Shown piece by piece: positions 46,188 to 54,342 of a stretch of 64,000 nucleotides of DNA. The stretch spans positions 1-64,000 of the forward strand of contig NZ_JAHCMB010000049.1 in the NCBI RefSeq assembly GCF_019904155.1. Direction: 5' to 3'. Position 1 is the stretch's first letter. Every line of letters starts with the position of its first letter. Under the pieces are notes generated by a model. That model worked only from the letters and a program-made list of their open reading frames with translations. It was not told the origin of the DNA and did no database searches. The position numbers were made by a program, and so were the translations under genes. The DNA is from Paenibacillus sinensis (GTDB lineage: Bacteria > Bacillota > Bacilli > Paenibacillales > Paenibacillaceae).

Positions 46188-46970
46188 ATGAAGAACGGTC
46201 ATAATGTGGAGTTTCGCAATACGGATGTGTATACGCAAATCAATACAACAGCGGCGTTAGTTGCGGGCGTAATGGAGACAGAGTTTACAATTCGCGATCT
46301 GAGTGAGTGGGGAGATTTCGGGCTGGGCTGCACGAAGGGGATGCAGGAGTCGGTTCTGCTGCTGGATAATCAGACCTATGTCAATAAAGTGGTCAAAGAC
46401 GATCAGAAGATCGGGTTGTTTCTGCTGGCCTTCTTCGAGGAGACCAATCCTGTAAGACTTCAACAGACGATGGACCTGAATGATTTGAGAGCTTATATTG
46501 ATTCGGCATTGCCGACTCCCAATATCATGTACGCCGTGAAATGCAAAGGCAAGTTCGAATCCATTCAAACGTCTATTCCCTTATCGTTTCAGAAGCCGTA
46601 TCCGCGTGTCGTTCCCGAGATGACAGACCAGTCCATCAATGTTGAAGTGGAAAATATCAGCGGCACCATCATTGCCTTCTGGCTCCCGTCATTTTTGTCA
46701 GGGATCAACGGTGGAGCGGGAGGGCTGCACGCGCATTTCATCAGCGATGACCGGAAATTTATGGGCCATGTGATCGATTGCAAAATGACAGAAGGCGTAC
46801 TGTGGATCGATGCCAAGCATCAGCTGAATCTTCAGCTTCCGAAAGCTGATCCCGCTTACTATGAAGTGGACCTGAATGGAAATGAGGCCATGTCCAGACG
46901 GGTGTCGGAATGGATCAAGGAAGGCATTGGAGGCAAAGAAATCCTACCTGGGGCCACTATAAAAGCGTGA
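46188..46970 (+). CDS. Alpha-acetolactate-decarboxylase-like protein B
   Basis: 260 residues, diverged paralogue of the preceding gene. The zinc His triad persists (GLHAHFISDDRKFMGHVIDC), as do GDFGLG and FQKPYP. However, the catalytic Glu position reads Ser (GMQESVLLL against LDGELI) and the Arg position Ser (IQTSIPL). It may be a non-catalytic partner of protein A, or may act on another substrate. ATG start with GGAGGAGGGG. Last gene of the operon before a terminator. Confidence 0.8.
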   Translation: MKNGHNVEFRNTDVYTQINTTAALVAGVMETEFTIRDLSEWGDFGLGCTKGMQESVLLLDNQTYVNKVVKDDQKIGLFLLAFFEETNPVRLQQTMDLNDLRAYIDSALPTPNIMYAVKCKGKFESIQTSIPLSFQKPYPRVVPEMTDQSINVEVENISGTIIAFWLPSFLSGINGGAGGLHAHFISDDRKFMGHVIDCKMTEGVLWIDAKHQLNLQLPKADPAYYEVDLNGNEAMSRRVSEWIKEGIGGKEILPGATIKA

Positions 46971-47034
46971 TAAGATAAGCTATACTGAGGTTAGTTTTTT
47001 ACTTGGTGCTTTTTTCCATCTATTGATGGGGCGG

Positions 47035-47073
47035 AAATAGACCGTGATCCTGGCCAGGGCGGTCTATTTTTTT
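47035..47073 (+). terminator. Rho-independent terminator of the ALDC operon
   Basis: AAATAGACCG pairs with CGGTCTATTT with an inner CCTGGCCAGG palindrome, followed by T5. Confidence 0.85.
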
Positions 47074-47128
47074 ACATATTGAGATGACAATTTCAGGTAA
47101 GAACAATGATTAAGGAGCGGGATCGAAG

Positions 47129-47707
47129 TTGAATATCGAAAATACTTACATATACATGATCAGACATGGAGAATCGCCAAAAACCGAAGGAAATGAAAGA
47201 ACCCGTGGCTTAAGTGAGAAAGGTAGACTTGATTCGGAGAGAATAATAGAACTTTTGAAGGACGAGAGAATCACTGGCTTCGTATCAAGTCCCTATAAGA
47301 GAGCTGTTATGACGATAGAGGGATTAGCCCAATTTTGCGGGCAAGAAGTATCTGTAATCGAGGATTTGAAAGAGTTCATGTTCTCAACCGAAGACAAAAT
47401 AGTTGGAGATCAAGAAGTATACGCCATTGTAAGATCAATGTTTGAAACTCCTGACTATGTACCTCCACTGGGTGAGTCCATGACAGAGTGTCAGCAACGA
47501 TCGGTGGCCGCATTGAAAGAAATACTAACCCTGTACAAAGGACAAAGAGTAGCTATCGGAACTCATGGTCTTGTTATGACTTTAATGATGAACCACTTCG
47601 ATAACCAGTATGGATACGAGTTCTTAATGAACACTTCCAAACCGGATATTTACAGGATGGAATTCGATGAGGACAGATTAGTTAACAGTTACAGAATATG
47701 CTTGTAG
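47129..47707 (+). CDS. Histidine phosphatase superfamily protein
   Basis: 192 residues from TTG 47129 (TAAGGAG upstream). Phosphoglycerate-mutase-like fold: catalytic RHG in YMIRHGESPKTEGNERTRGLSEKG, second Arg in SSPYKRAVMT and the catalytic His in GTHGLVMTLMM. Acts as a phosphatase on an unidentified small phosphoester. More A/T-rich than the flanking genes, as are the following three loci. Confidence 0.87.
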   Translation: MNIENTYIYMIRHGESPKTEGNERTRGLSEKGRLDSERIIELLKDERITGFVSSPYKRAVMTIEGLAQFCGQEVSVIEDLKEFMFSTEDKIVGDQEVYAIVRSMFETPDYVPPLGESMTECQQRSVAALKEILTLYKGQRVAIGTHGLVMTLMMNHFDNQYGYEFLMNTSKPDIYRMEFDEDRLVNSYRICL

Positions 47708-47733
47708 AGAATCTGAAAAAAGGGGGATTCTAG

Positions 47734-48291
47734 GTGATCAATGATGTGTACACCATGATTTCAAAATTGGCAACGCCCAGGCTGGCTATATTGTTGTGTT
47801 TAGCATTTATTTCTCTCTACATCTTGCTGAATTTTATCCTGGGTGTCCCCCAACTCAAACAGTTATCCGGCGGAATCGGAGTCATAGATTCGACCTTTAA
47901 TTATTCCGCGGACAAAGTCTACACAATGATCGAAGCCTACGGACCCCAAGGGAGAAAAATCCATATCGCACTGGAAGTCGTTGATTTCATCTTTCCGCTT
48001 ATTTACAGTTTGTTTTTCAGCTTGACTGTTACCCTGATCCTTCGGCACATGTTCCCCCTTAATACGTTTACGCAGACGATATGTCTCCTGCCGTTATTGA
48101 TCATTGTGTTTGAATATGTGGAGAACATAGGGGTATTAGCAATGTTAGTTTCATATCCAAGAAGGTTGGAAGTACTTGCTGTCATAACAAATGTTGCTAC
48201 CCTATTGAAAACACTGGTGACGGTATACTCCCTATTTGCAGTACTTGCAGGCGCTTTGTCCTATTTTCTGAAAAAGTATGTAATTTACTGA
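47734..48291 (+). CDS. Membrane protein of unknown function
   Basis: 185 residues, GTG start with AAAGGGGG. Four hydrophobic segments (LAILLCLAFISLYILLNFILGV; FPLIYSLFFSLTVTLIL; ICLLPLLIIVFEYVENIGVLAML; LVTVYSLFAVLAGALSYFL) with a loop of about 50 residues after the first. I do not recognise the family. It follows the phosphatase by 26 bases and ends 152 bases before the broken GNAT gene. Confidence 0.7.
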   Translation: MINDVYTMISKLATPRLAILLCLAFISLYILLNFILGVPQLKQLSGGIGVIDSTFNYSADKVYTMIEAYGPQGRKIHIALEVVDFIFPLIYSLFFSLTVTLILRHMFPLNTFTQTICLLPLLIIVFEYVENIGVLAMLVSYPRRLEVLAVITNVATLLKTLVTVYSLFAVLAGALSYFLKKYVIY

Positions 48292-48443
48292 ATCATAATC
48301 GCTAGGAGTCCGGATTCACATAATAGCTGCCCGCTAACATTGGGTCAAATGAAGGATTATTGTGGAACAATATTGAAATGGTAATAGATCGGGAGCGCTT
48401 TCTTTCCCGTAGAGAGTTTTGACGATGTTCTTGGGAGGTTTAC

Positions 48444-49244
48444 ATGCTAGAGTTAGCGCCAGAAGACTATTATAAAGTCAAACCCTTACTTGAAGGCGGA
48501 CATCCATATCCGGAGATTATCTCAATCATCGAGCATACTAATCCCGGTTGGATTTATATTGATCAAGCGCCTGAACCCAGAAGTGCATTGGTATGGAGTA
48601 AGGGCATGCAAGGATTTTATCTCATTGGGGATCACAGCAATCATACATTTATCAGTTCGCTGGACAAATTTATTTCGACGGATATTGAATTGAAGATGAG
48701 GGAGCAGTCCTTACACCATTTTGAGGTGTCGGGTCATCACAATGACTGGGATTATGAAGCTCTGTTCCCTTCAAGAAAGCTGTACCCGTTTGAACAGTTG
48801 GTCTTCAAATCATTTAATAAACCTGGTGAAATCACTAAAAGGGTGTTCAATACCATCAATCTCAAACAACCGGATTGAGAGAACGGGGATTTCAATAATA
48901 AAGATTTCATTCAAGATCACATTCATTTGTTCTGGTCTTCATCAGAGGCTTTTCGGAACAAAGGCTTTGGCTTCGCAGCAGTTGATGGATCGGAAATCAT
49001 TGGAGTCTGTTACTCCAGTTTTGTGACAGCAGATACTCATGCAATCGGGATTGAAACGGTCGATCGTTATCAGAACAGGGGAGTGGGAACGTATTTAGCG
49101 ACCTTGTTAGTGGAAGAGATACGGAATCATGGATTTATCCCCTATTGGGATTGCTCGCTCGATAATGAAGGATCGCGAAAGCTGGCAACGCGTTTAGGAT
49201 TTCAGCAGATTTATCGATACCAATGTACAGCATTTGAAATCTAA
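48444..49244 (+). pseudogene. GNAT acetyltransferase interrupted by an in-frame TGA
   Basis: Two open segments in the same frame are separated only by TGA at 48876-48878. The first (144 codons) is the N-terminal half of a ZwiA-like GNAT_acetyltran protein (NPGWIYIDQ, LVWSKGMQGFYLIGDHSN). The second, from codon 48879 on, supplies the acetyl-CoA half (FRNKGFGFAAVDG, IETVDRYQNRGVGTYLATLLVEE, PYWDCSLDNEGSRKLATRLGF). Joined, it is 266 residues, the length of an intact family member. The break is therefore a nonsense mutation or a sequencing error. ATG start with TTGGGAGG. Confidence 0.85.
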
Positions 49245-49265
49245 CTTGATCGAAGGTGATTTCTT

Positions 49266-49739
49266 TTGAAGATTGAGTATGTGGTGACAGACCTAACCTC
49301 ACTCGCATTAATCCAACCCTTATGGGAGCGGCTTAGGGATCATCATGCTTCATTGTCGGACCACTTTTCGGAGCAGCTATCAAGAAATACATTCGAAGCA
49401 CGGTCGCGAGACCTGCTCGACAAATCGAAACAAGGACAGTTAAAGATCATTATTGCCCATGATACAGATACGAAGATGGCAGTCGGATATTGTATTAGTT
49501 CGATTAATGAGGCCAGACAGGGAGAGATCGATTCGATTTACCTCCTGGATGCTTATCGGGGTGAGGGTATTGGTGATACCTTAATGCGAGAAACGCTTGA
49601 TTGGTTTCAGGACAATGGAATCCGCGATATTGGCATATCCGTGCTATATGGGAATGAGCAAGTATTGAGATTTTATGCGAAATATGGATTTTATCCAAGG
49701 GCCTATTTATTGAAGAACGGTTCGGATAAAAAGGAATAA
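49266..49739 (+). CDS. GNAT-family N-acetyltransferase
   Basis: 157 residues from TTG 49266 (GAAGGTG nine bases upstream). Acetyl-CoA loop IYLLDAYRGEGIGDTLMRETLDWF and the final strand ISVLYGNEQVLRFYAKYGFYPRAY. The gene follows the broken GNAT by 21 bases, and both are unusually A/T-rich. Substrate unknown. Confidence 0.87.
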   Translation: MKIEYVVTDLTSLALIQPLWERLRDHHASLSDHFSEQLSRNTFEARSRDLLDKSKQGQLKIIIAHDTDTKMAVGYCISSINEARQGEIDSIYLLDAYRGEGIGDTLMRETLDWFQDNGIRDIGISVLYGNEQVLRFYAKYGFYPRAYLLKNGSDKKE

Positions 49740-49777
49740 AACAGCGGCACCTCGGGGTCTTGGTAAACCAGGTGCCG
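49733..49777 (-). terminator. Rho-independent terminator of the ferric-reductase operon
   Basis: On the minus strand CGGCACCT and AGGTGCCG pair around a 17-base loop and are followed by TGTTTTATT. The stem also lies just after the plus-strand GNAT stop and may help end that transcript. Confidence 0.7.
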
Positions 49778-49814
49778 TTGTTGGGTGGAATTAGCCGAAC
49801 GCCAGCGGATTATT

Positions 49815-50453
49815 TTATCGGAAAGAGCTGATCTTCTTGTCGGGTCGGGAGATGGGAACGATAACTTCAGGATGAGCCGGGCGACGGCCTGCCGGTTTTC
49901 GTGTGGCCAGATAAATCCGCCGAATGAGCATCACAACCACCAGCACTCCGGTCGCCGAATACATCAGCTTCATGGCCGCTGTGCCGCTGTCAGTACCTAT
50001 CATGGCAGCATGTAACAACGCCAGAATGAAGGTTGGCAGCGCCATAAAGTGAATGATGCGCCATGTTCTTTTTCCAATTGACTTCATCATATCGGAGCTG
50101 AGAATCAGGGCGAACATGAGATAGAAGGCAATGGTTCCGAGCCCCGTCCAGAATGGCTCATGCTTGGATGCAAACGGAATGACGATTTCAAAGAACGAGT
50201 ATCCGATATATTTGTCAAAGAGAAGAACCAGCCCATGAACAAGGCCGAAGAGCATGCCGAACCAGCCGGCCCATTGATGAATCAGATTGAGCTGAACTTT
50301 GCGGGCGCCTTTGGCCCAGGTCTCTCCCTGAAGCAATCCGGCGAATATCGCCGCGAAGAGCAGCATATATGAGGTTAACCCGGCCGCCCGTACGGTCGTC
50401 CAGACGCTTAACGTGTCCGCGATATTACTGAACCAATTGTACATATCGTTCAT
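49815..50453 (-). CDS. Ferric-reductase-like transmembrane protein
   Basis: 212 residues with about six membrane segments. His residues typical of haem-b binding in this fold appear in NLIHQWAGWFGMLFGLVHGL and WRIIHFMALPTFILALLHAAMIGTDSG. It lacks a C-terminal FAD/NAD domain, so it resembles the YedZ/MsrQ-type electron carriers. The start overlaps the ApbE gene by 29 bases. Presumably passes electrons to or from a flavinylated partner. Confidence 0.82.
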   Translation of the reverse strand: MNDMYNWFSNIADTLSVWTTVRAAGLTSYMLLFAAIFAGLLQGETWAKGARKVQLNLIHQWAGWFGMLFGLVHGLVLLFDKYIGYSFFEIVIPFASKHEPFWTGLGTIAFYLMFALILSSDMMKSIGKRTWRIIHFMALPTFILALLHAAMIGTDSGTAAMKLMYSATGVLVVVMLIRRIYLATRKPAGRRPAHPEVIVPISRPDKKISSFR

Positions 50454-51396
50454 CTCCTTTCTTGTCCGCCAGGTAAAATTCCGCCATGCCGCTCAGCATT
50501 ATCGAGCCGTCCTCTCGTACAGCGATTACCGCGCAGTCAGGATGCTTCTCCTTCACCCATGCGTCTCCTTGCGTCCCGCCAAGAATCAGAAAGGTCTTCG
50601 CCAGCACCTCCGCCTGCCCAAGTGTAGGGCAAATCGCCGTCACCTGGATCAAATCCGAGCTGCAGGGCTTTCGTGTACGGGGGTCCAAAAGATGATGCAT
50701 CTCTTCCCCGTCAGGTCCCGACCATCTCCGCTTGACCCGGCTGCTTGTCGCGATACCCGCTCTCGTACTGATCGAGAGTGTTGCGATATTCGCCTCCAGC
50801 TGATAGGGATCGGCTATATCGATCAAGCGCTGAGCCTCTCCCCAGACGATAATGTCGCCACCGGCATCGATGGCTCCCTGTCGTATCCCTTGGCTGCACA
50901 GCTTCTGCGCCATTTTCTCGGCGCTCCAGCCTTTGGCGAAGCCGCCCAAATCCAGCGAGTAACCGGGCTGAAGCGAGATATTGCGCAGCTCTAAATCCAG
51001 CTCCAGATAATCATCTGGAGAAATGGGGGGGAGCGGTTCCAATGCTTGAATATGGGTTGCCGTTGTGGCAGCAGCCGAATCGCCGGGATCTGGCTTGTGC
51101 AAGAGTTCGAAGCTCTCCCGATAGCCGGCATTTTCCAGCACTCTGCCCATGAACGGGTTAAAAATGCCGTCCGTCTCGCAATAATGCCTCACAGCCTCCG
51201 AGACCGCCTCAAAGAGCAGCGGAGAAGCGGCAAAGGCTCTGCCAGAAGCCTGATTGAGACGGGAGAGCTCGCTGGCCGGACGGAACCTGCTGAGCTGGGA
51301 CTCGACGGAACGGAACCACTTCTCCGCTCTAATCTCGGTTTCAGGCGGCAGCTCGTATAGGTAAAAGTCCGTGTTCATCGCTTTAAAATGTCTCAT
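50425..51396 (-). CDS. apbE: FAD:protein FMN transferase
   Basis: 323 residues. Covalently attaches FMN to Ser/Thr of extracytoplasmic proteins. Family motifs: FNPFMGRVLENAGY, YSLDLGGFAKGWSAEKMA, DAGGDIIVWGE, GIATSSRVKRRW, HHLLDPRTRKPCSSDLIQVTAICPTLGQAEVLAKTFLILGG. No clear lipobox or signal peptide, so location is uncertain. ATG start with GGAGG nine bases upstream. Encoded with a ferric-reductase-like membrane protein and a Ser-rich exported protein. Confidence 0.93.
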   Translation of the reverse strand: MRHFKAMNTDFYLYELPPETEIRAEKWFRSVESQLSRFRPASELSRLNQASGRAFAASPLLFEAVSEAVRHYCETDGIFNPFMGRVLENAGYRESFELLHKPDPGDSAAATTATHIQALEPLPPISPDDYLELDLELRNISLQPGYSLDLGGFAKGWSAEKMAQKLCSQGIRQGAIDAGGDIIVWGEAQRLIDIADPYQLEANIATLSISTRAGIATSSRVKRRWSGPDGEEMHHLLDPRTRKPCSSDLIQVTAICPTLGQAEVLAKTFLILGGTQGDAWVKEKHPDCAVIAVREDGSIMLSGMAEFYLADKKGDERYVQLVQ

Positions 51397-51417
51397 TCCT
51401 CAAGTCCTCCTTTCGGC

Positions 51418-51771
51418 TTACGAAGCGCGTGTGCGCATTCTGCCGCTGTTCTGGCTATCAGAAGATGAATTATCCGAGAAGCCCGATCCGGATGAAGATC
51501 CGGAATCGCCGGAGGAATACGAACGGTCCCGGCCTGGGCCGAAGCCTTGATCCGGGCTAGAACCGCTGTCCGTTCCGGATTCCGAATCGAAATCCCACTG
51601 CGGCTGATTCTGACTATTGTCGAAGATGCTGCTGTCCTGCTGACTTTGGGTATAGGCGGTTGCGCTGCCTGCATCGGCCTGGTCGCGGTTGCCAACATAT
51701 CCAACGAAGCCGGTAAACAGAAGAGCTCCAGACACGCCGGTCAGCCATTTTATCCATTGCTGTTTTTTCAT
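51418..51771 (-). CDS. Exported Ser/Asp/Gly-rich low-complexity protein
   Basis: 117 residues from ATG 51771 (GAGGGTG upstream; GTG 51780 is too close). A positively charged start (MKKQQWIKW) and a hydrophobic segment (LTGVSGALLFTGFVGYV) make a signal anchor. The remainder is extracellular and low-complexity, dominated by Ser, Asp, Gly and Gln. It contains DAGSATAY near residue 32, near but not equal to the usual [S/T]GA[S/T] flavinylation signal. First gene of the apbE operon. Role unknown. Confidence 0.75.
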   Translation of the reverse strand: MKKQQWIKWLTGVSGALLFTGFVGYVGNRDQADAGSATAYTQSQQDSSIFDNSQNQPQWDFDSESGTDSGSSPDQGFGPGRDRSYSSGDSGSSSGSGFSDNSSSDSQNSGRMRTRAS

Positions 51772-51926
51772 CGTGATCACACCCTCGTCTTTAGTGATAC
51801 TTCAAAGATTAATCGCTATTGGTGAAAAAATAGTGAAATATTGCGCTGGATGCTTTTTCATATGAATTTCATCATGGCGTGATATCCTGAATTCAGAATT
51901 TTCTTATAAAGAAGGTGAGAACGTTA

Positions 51927-52613
51927 ATGAAGATCCTGCTGGCTGAAGATGACCGGCGGCTGGGTGAGCTGATTGCTCATATGCTGAAGAAGAAAGCCGA
52001 GTGCGATATTGATTGGGTGACAACCGGCGAAGATGCTTACCACTATGCGGCCGATTCCCAATACGACGTGCTGATACTGGATTGGATGATGCCGGAAGGT
52101 GACGGCGTGGGTGTATGCCGGAGGCTGCGGCTGGAAGGATACAGCGGGGCGGTTCTGATGCTCACAGCAAAGGACAGCCTTCAGGACAAAATCGAAGGAC
52201 TTGATGCCGGAGCCGATGATTATCTTGTGAAGCCGTTTGAAATTGACGAGCTGCTTGCCCGAATCCGGGCGCTCACCCGCCGCAACTTCGCTCCGATTCT
52301 GGAGCAGGAAATGAAGCTGGGAGATTTGGTGCTCAACCGGACCGCTCAGGTGGTGAAGCGCGGCAGCGAGTCCGTCCAGCTTACCCCTCGGGAATTCCAG
52401 CTTCTCGATTTACTGGTTCAGAACCTGGGTATTGTCTTGACGAGGGAGGTCATTCTGGACCGGATTTGGGGGCTGGATAGCGATGTCGGCCCCAAGACGA
52501 TAGATGCTACAATAAAGCTGCTGCGCAAAAAGCTCGGCGAAATTACGAATGAGGACTGGATTCAGAGCGTTCGGGGGGTTGGCTATAAAATTGAGAAAGA
52601 GATGGTTCACTAA
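51927..52613 (+). CDS. OmpR/PhoB-family response regulator
   Basis: 228 residues from ATG 51927 (AAGGTGAG). Receiver with AEDD at the N-terminus, the phospho-Asp in YDVLILDWMMPEGDG and Lys in LVKPFE; DNA-binding winged helix in the C-terminal half (LTPREFQLLDLLVQ, IQSVRGVGYKIEK). Transcribed with the following kinase and divergent from the apbE operon, which it might control. Similar in layout to the pair at 0.2-2.3 kb. Confidence 0.95.
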   Translation: MKILLAEDDRRLGELIAHMLKKKAECDIDWVTTGEDAYHYAADSQYDVLILDWMMPEGDGVGVCRRLRLEGYSGAVLMLTAKDSLQDKIEGLDAGADDYLVKPFEIDELLARIRALTRRNFAPILEQEMKLGDLVLNRTAQVVKRGSESVQLTPREFQLLDLLVQNLGIVLTREVILDRIWGLDSDVGPKTIDATIKLLRKKLGEITNEDWIQSVRGVGYKIEKEMVH

Positions 52614-54054
52614 GCGGCTTCCAAAATGGAGATTTTCGGAAGGCAAACCGCAGGACAATGATGTCATCCGGCTTACGCAGCGCAGATTGACGATACGCTA
52701 TAGTGCCGTTCTGGTCGGGTTCCTGCTGCTGTTCATTGTAACGGTGTACTTGCTGCTGCATTACCTTCTTATGAATCAGCAGAAGCAGCAATTGAACAGC
52801 TGGCTCGAACAACAACTATACGCTCTGCATGAGAACTGGGAACATGGCCAGGGGAGGAAAAGCTATCTCGGCGACGGTAGCAAGCAGGGAGGAGGATCTC
52901 GCGCCGGCGTCAATGAGATCGCTGGATTTGTCGCGGACACATCGGGAAATTTGCTTCCATTGAATCCCGACAGTGTGACTCTGGTGAGTCAGCTTGCAAA
53001 CACCCTAAGTGACGGTTGGGCAGATACCTATACACCCGAGGGCGAAATAACCGGATATTGGTCTCTTTGGCTGAATGACAATGAGACAACGGCTGTTTCA
53101 GAACAGGGCAGCGAAGGCGATTTAACCGCAGAAGTCCCAGGGGTGACAGGCAAAAGCAAGCTCCTTGTAGCCGGACGGGCGATTGTGGATGGAGGGCATG
53201 TGCTGGGCGTGATCTATGGAGCCAAGGATATTACGGCACAGCATCGCTTGTTCCAATGGCTTCTGGCAGTCCTTGCAGCCGTATCGGTTCTCTTTGCGGG
53301 ATTTGCTGTGTTTCTGAGCCATAAGATGTCTTCCAAGGCCATGATTCCGGTTAAGCGTTCTTTTGCAAGACAGAGGGAATTTGTCGCAGATGCTTCCCAC
53401 GAGCTTCGAACCCCTTTAAGCGTGCTGATGTCCTCGGTCGATGCGCTCGAAATGGAGGGGGTGGGCGAAGGGGAGCCTTTTGTCCGAAGGGTGCTGGACA
53501 ATATGAGAGACGAAGCCAAGCGCATGATCCGGCTGTCGGATAGTCTGCTGACGCTCGCCCGGTCGGATTCGGGTGCGGCGGCGCTCCGGATGGAGAACTT
53601 TGATCTTGGGGCGGTCGCTGAACGGATTGCGGACTCCTTCAAGCCAATGGCGCTCTCCAAAGCCATAACGCTCCGTAATGAACGGAAGGGGCCGATTCCA
53701 TTCCGCGGCGATTCAGAGCGGTTGTCCCAGCTGCTTGTCATCCTGCTGGACAATGCCATTAAGTATACGCCGGATGGAGGCTTGGTTGAACTCTCGGTCT
53801 TCGCGATGGAGGCCAAGGTTCAGAAGCTTGTCATCGAAGTGCGGGATAACGGGATCGGCATCAAGCCGGAGGATCGGGAGCGGGTCTTTGAACGGTTCTA
53901 TCGGGAGGAGAAATCAAGAGCCCGGGAGCTCGGCGGTCATGGGCTCGGACTTTCGATCGCCAAGTGGATCGTCGAAGCCCACGGAGGAACCATAGAAGTG
54001 ACCGGATCACCCGGAGAGGGCAGCATCTTCAGGGCGGAGCTTCCGAACGGCTAA
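52591..54054 (+). CDS. Sensor histidine kinase
   Basis: 487 residues from TTG 52591 (GGGGGG upstream), overlapping the regulator by 23 bases; the frame extends to 52549. Membrane segments at about 33-55 (YSAVLVGFLLLFIVTVYLLLHY) and 228-250 flank an extracytoplasmic loop of about 170 residues. Phospho-His at about residue 270 (ADASHELRTPLSV), N box ILLDNAIKYT, G1 DNGIGIK, G2 LGGHGLGLSI. Sensor loop has no known domain. Forms a two-component system with the gene before it. Confidence 0.93.
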   Translation: MRKRWFTKRLPKWRFSEGKPQDNDVIRLTQRRLTIRYSAVLVGFLLLFIVTVYLLLHYLLMNQQKQQLNSWLEQQLYALHENWEHGQGRKSYLGDGSKQGGGSRAGVNEIAGFVADTSGNLLPLNPDSVTLVSQLANTLSDGWADTYTPEGEITGYWSLWLNDNETTAVSEQGSEGDLTAEVPGVTGKSKLLVAGRAIVDGGHVLGVIYGAKDITAQHRLFQWLLAVLAAVSVLFAGFAVFLSHKMSSKAMIPVKRSFARQREFVADASHELRTPLSVLMSSVDALEMEGVGEGEPFVRRVLDNMRDEAKRMIRLSDSLLTLARSDSGAAALRMENFDLGAVAERIADSFKPMALSKAITLRNERKGPIPFRGDSERLSQLLVILLDNAIKYTPDGGLVELSVFAMEAKVQKLVIEVRDNGIGIKPEDRERVFERFYREEKSRARELGGHGLGLSIAKWIVEAHGGTIEVTGSPGEGSIFRAELPNG

Positions 54055-54131
54055 GTGCTACTAAACCTTGTGATGTATCGCTTGTTTGCGGAATGATCTG
54101 CTCAGAAAGTACCCGTAGGGTACAAAAACCG

Positions 54132-54174
54132 GCCGGCAGTTCAAGGCATTGCCTTGGCTCCGGCTTCATTTTTG
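54132..54174 (+). terminator. Rho-independent terminator after the kinase
   Basis: GCCGG and CCGGC bracket an inner CAAGGC/GCCTTG stem, followed by TTCATTTTT. Confidence 0.65.
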
Positions 54175-54244
54175 GATCAGCCAAAAGCCGGGACATCCGG
54201 CCAGTAAACCTGCAGCTTCAATGAGCAAGGCCGCCGATTTCGTA

Positions 54245-54273
54245 TTGACAAGCAGTGGAGATGCCCCTATAGT
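54245..54273 (+). promoter_or_regulatory. Consensus sigma-A promoter of the iron-uptake lipoprotein
   Basis: Perfect TTGACA (54245-54250), 17-base spacer and TATAGT (54268-54273). The start of transcription should fall near 54280. Confidence 0.8.
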
Positions 54274-54289
54274 TATATTTTAGTGAGAG

Positions 54290-54304
54290 TGAGAATCATT
54301 ATCA
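54290..54304. promoter_or_regulatory. Fur box
   Basis: TGAGAATCATTATCA matches the 7-1-7 Fur consensus TGATAATNATTATCA at all but one defined position. It overlaps the early transcribed region of the promoter at 54245-54273, so Fur-Fe(II) would block transcription. Confidence 0.85.
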
Positions 54305-54342
54305 CATAAATATAGTTCCGGACTAGAAGGGGGAAAATCATC

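Noticed and set aside
48876..48878. TGA as a selenocysteine codon
   Set aside because: No SECIS-like hairpin follows and the family has no selenoprotein members; a nonsense change is simpler.
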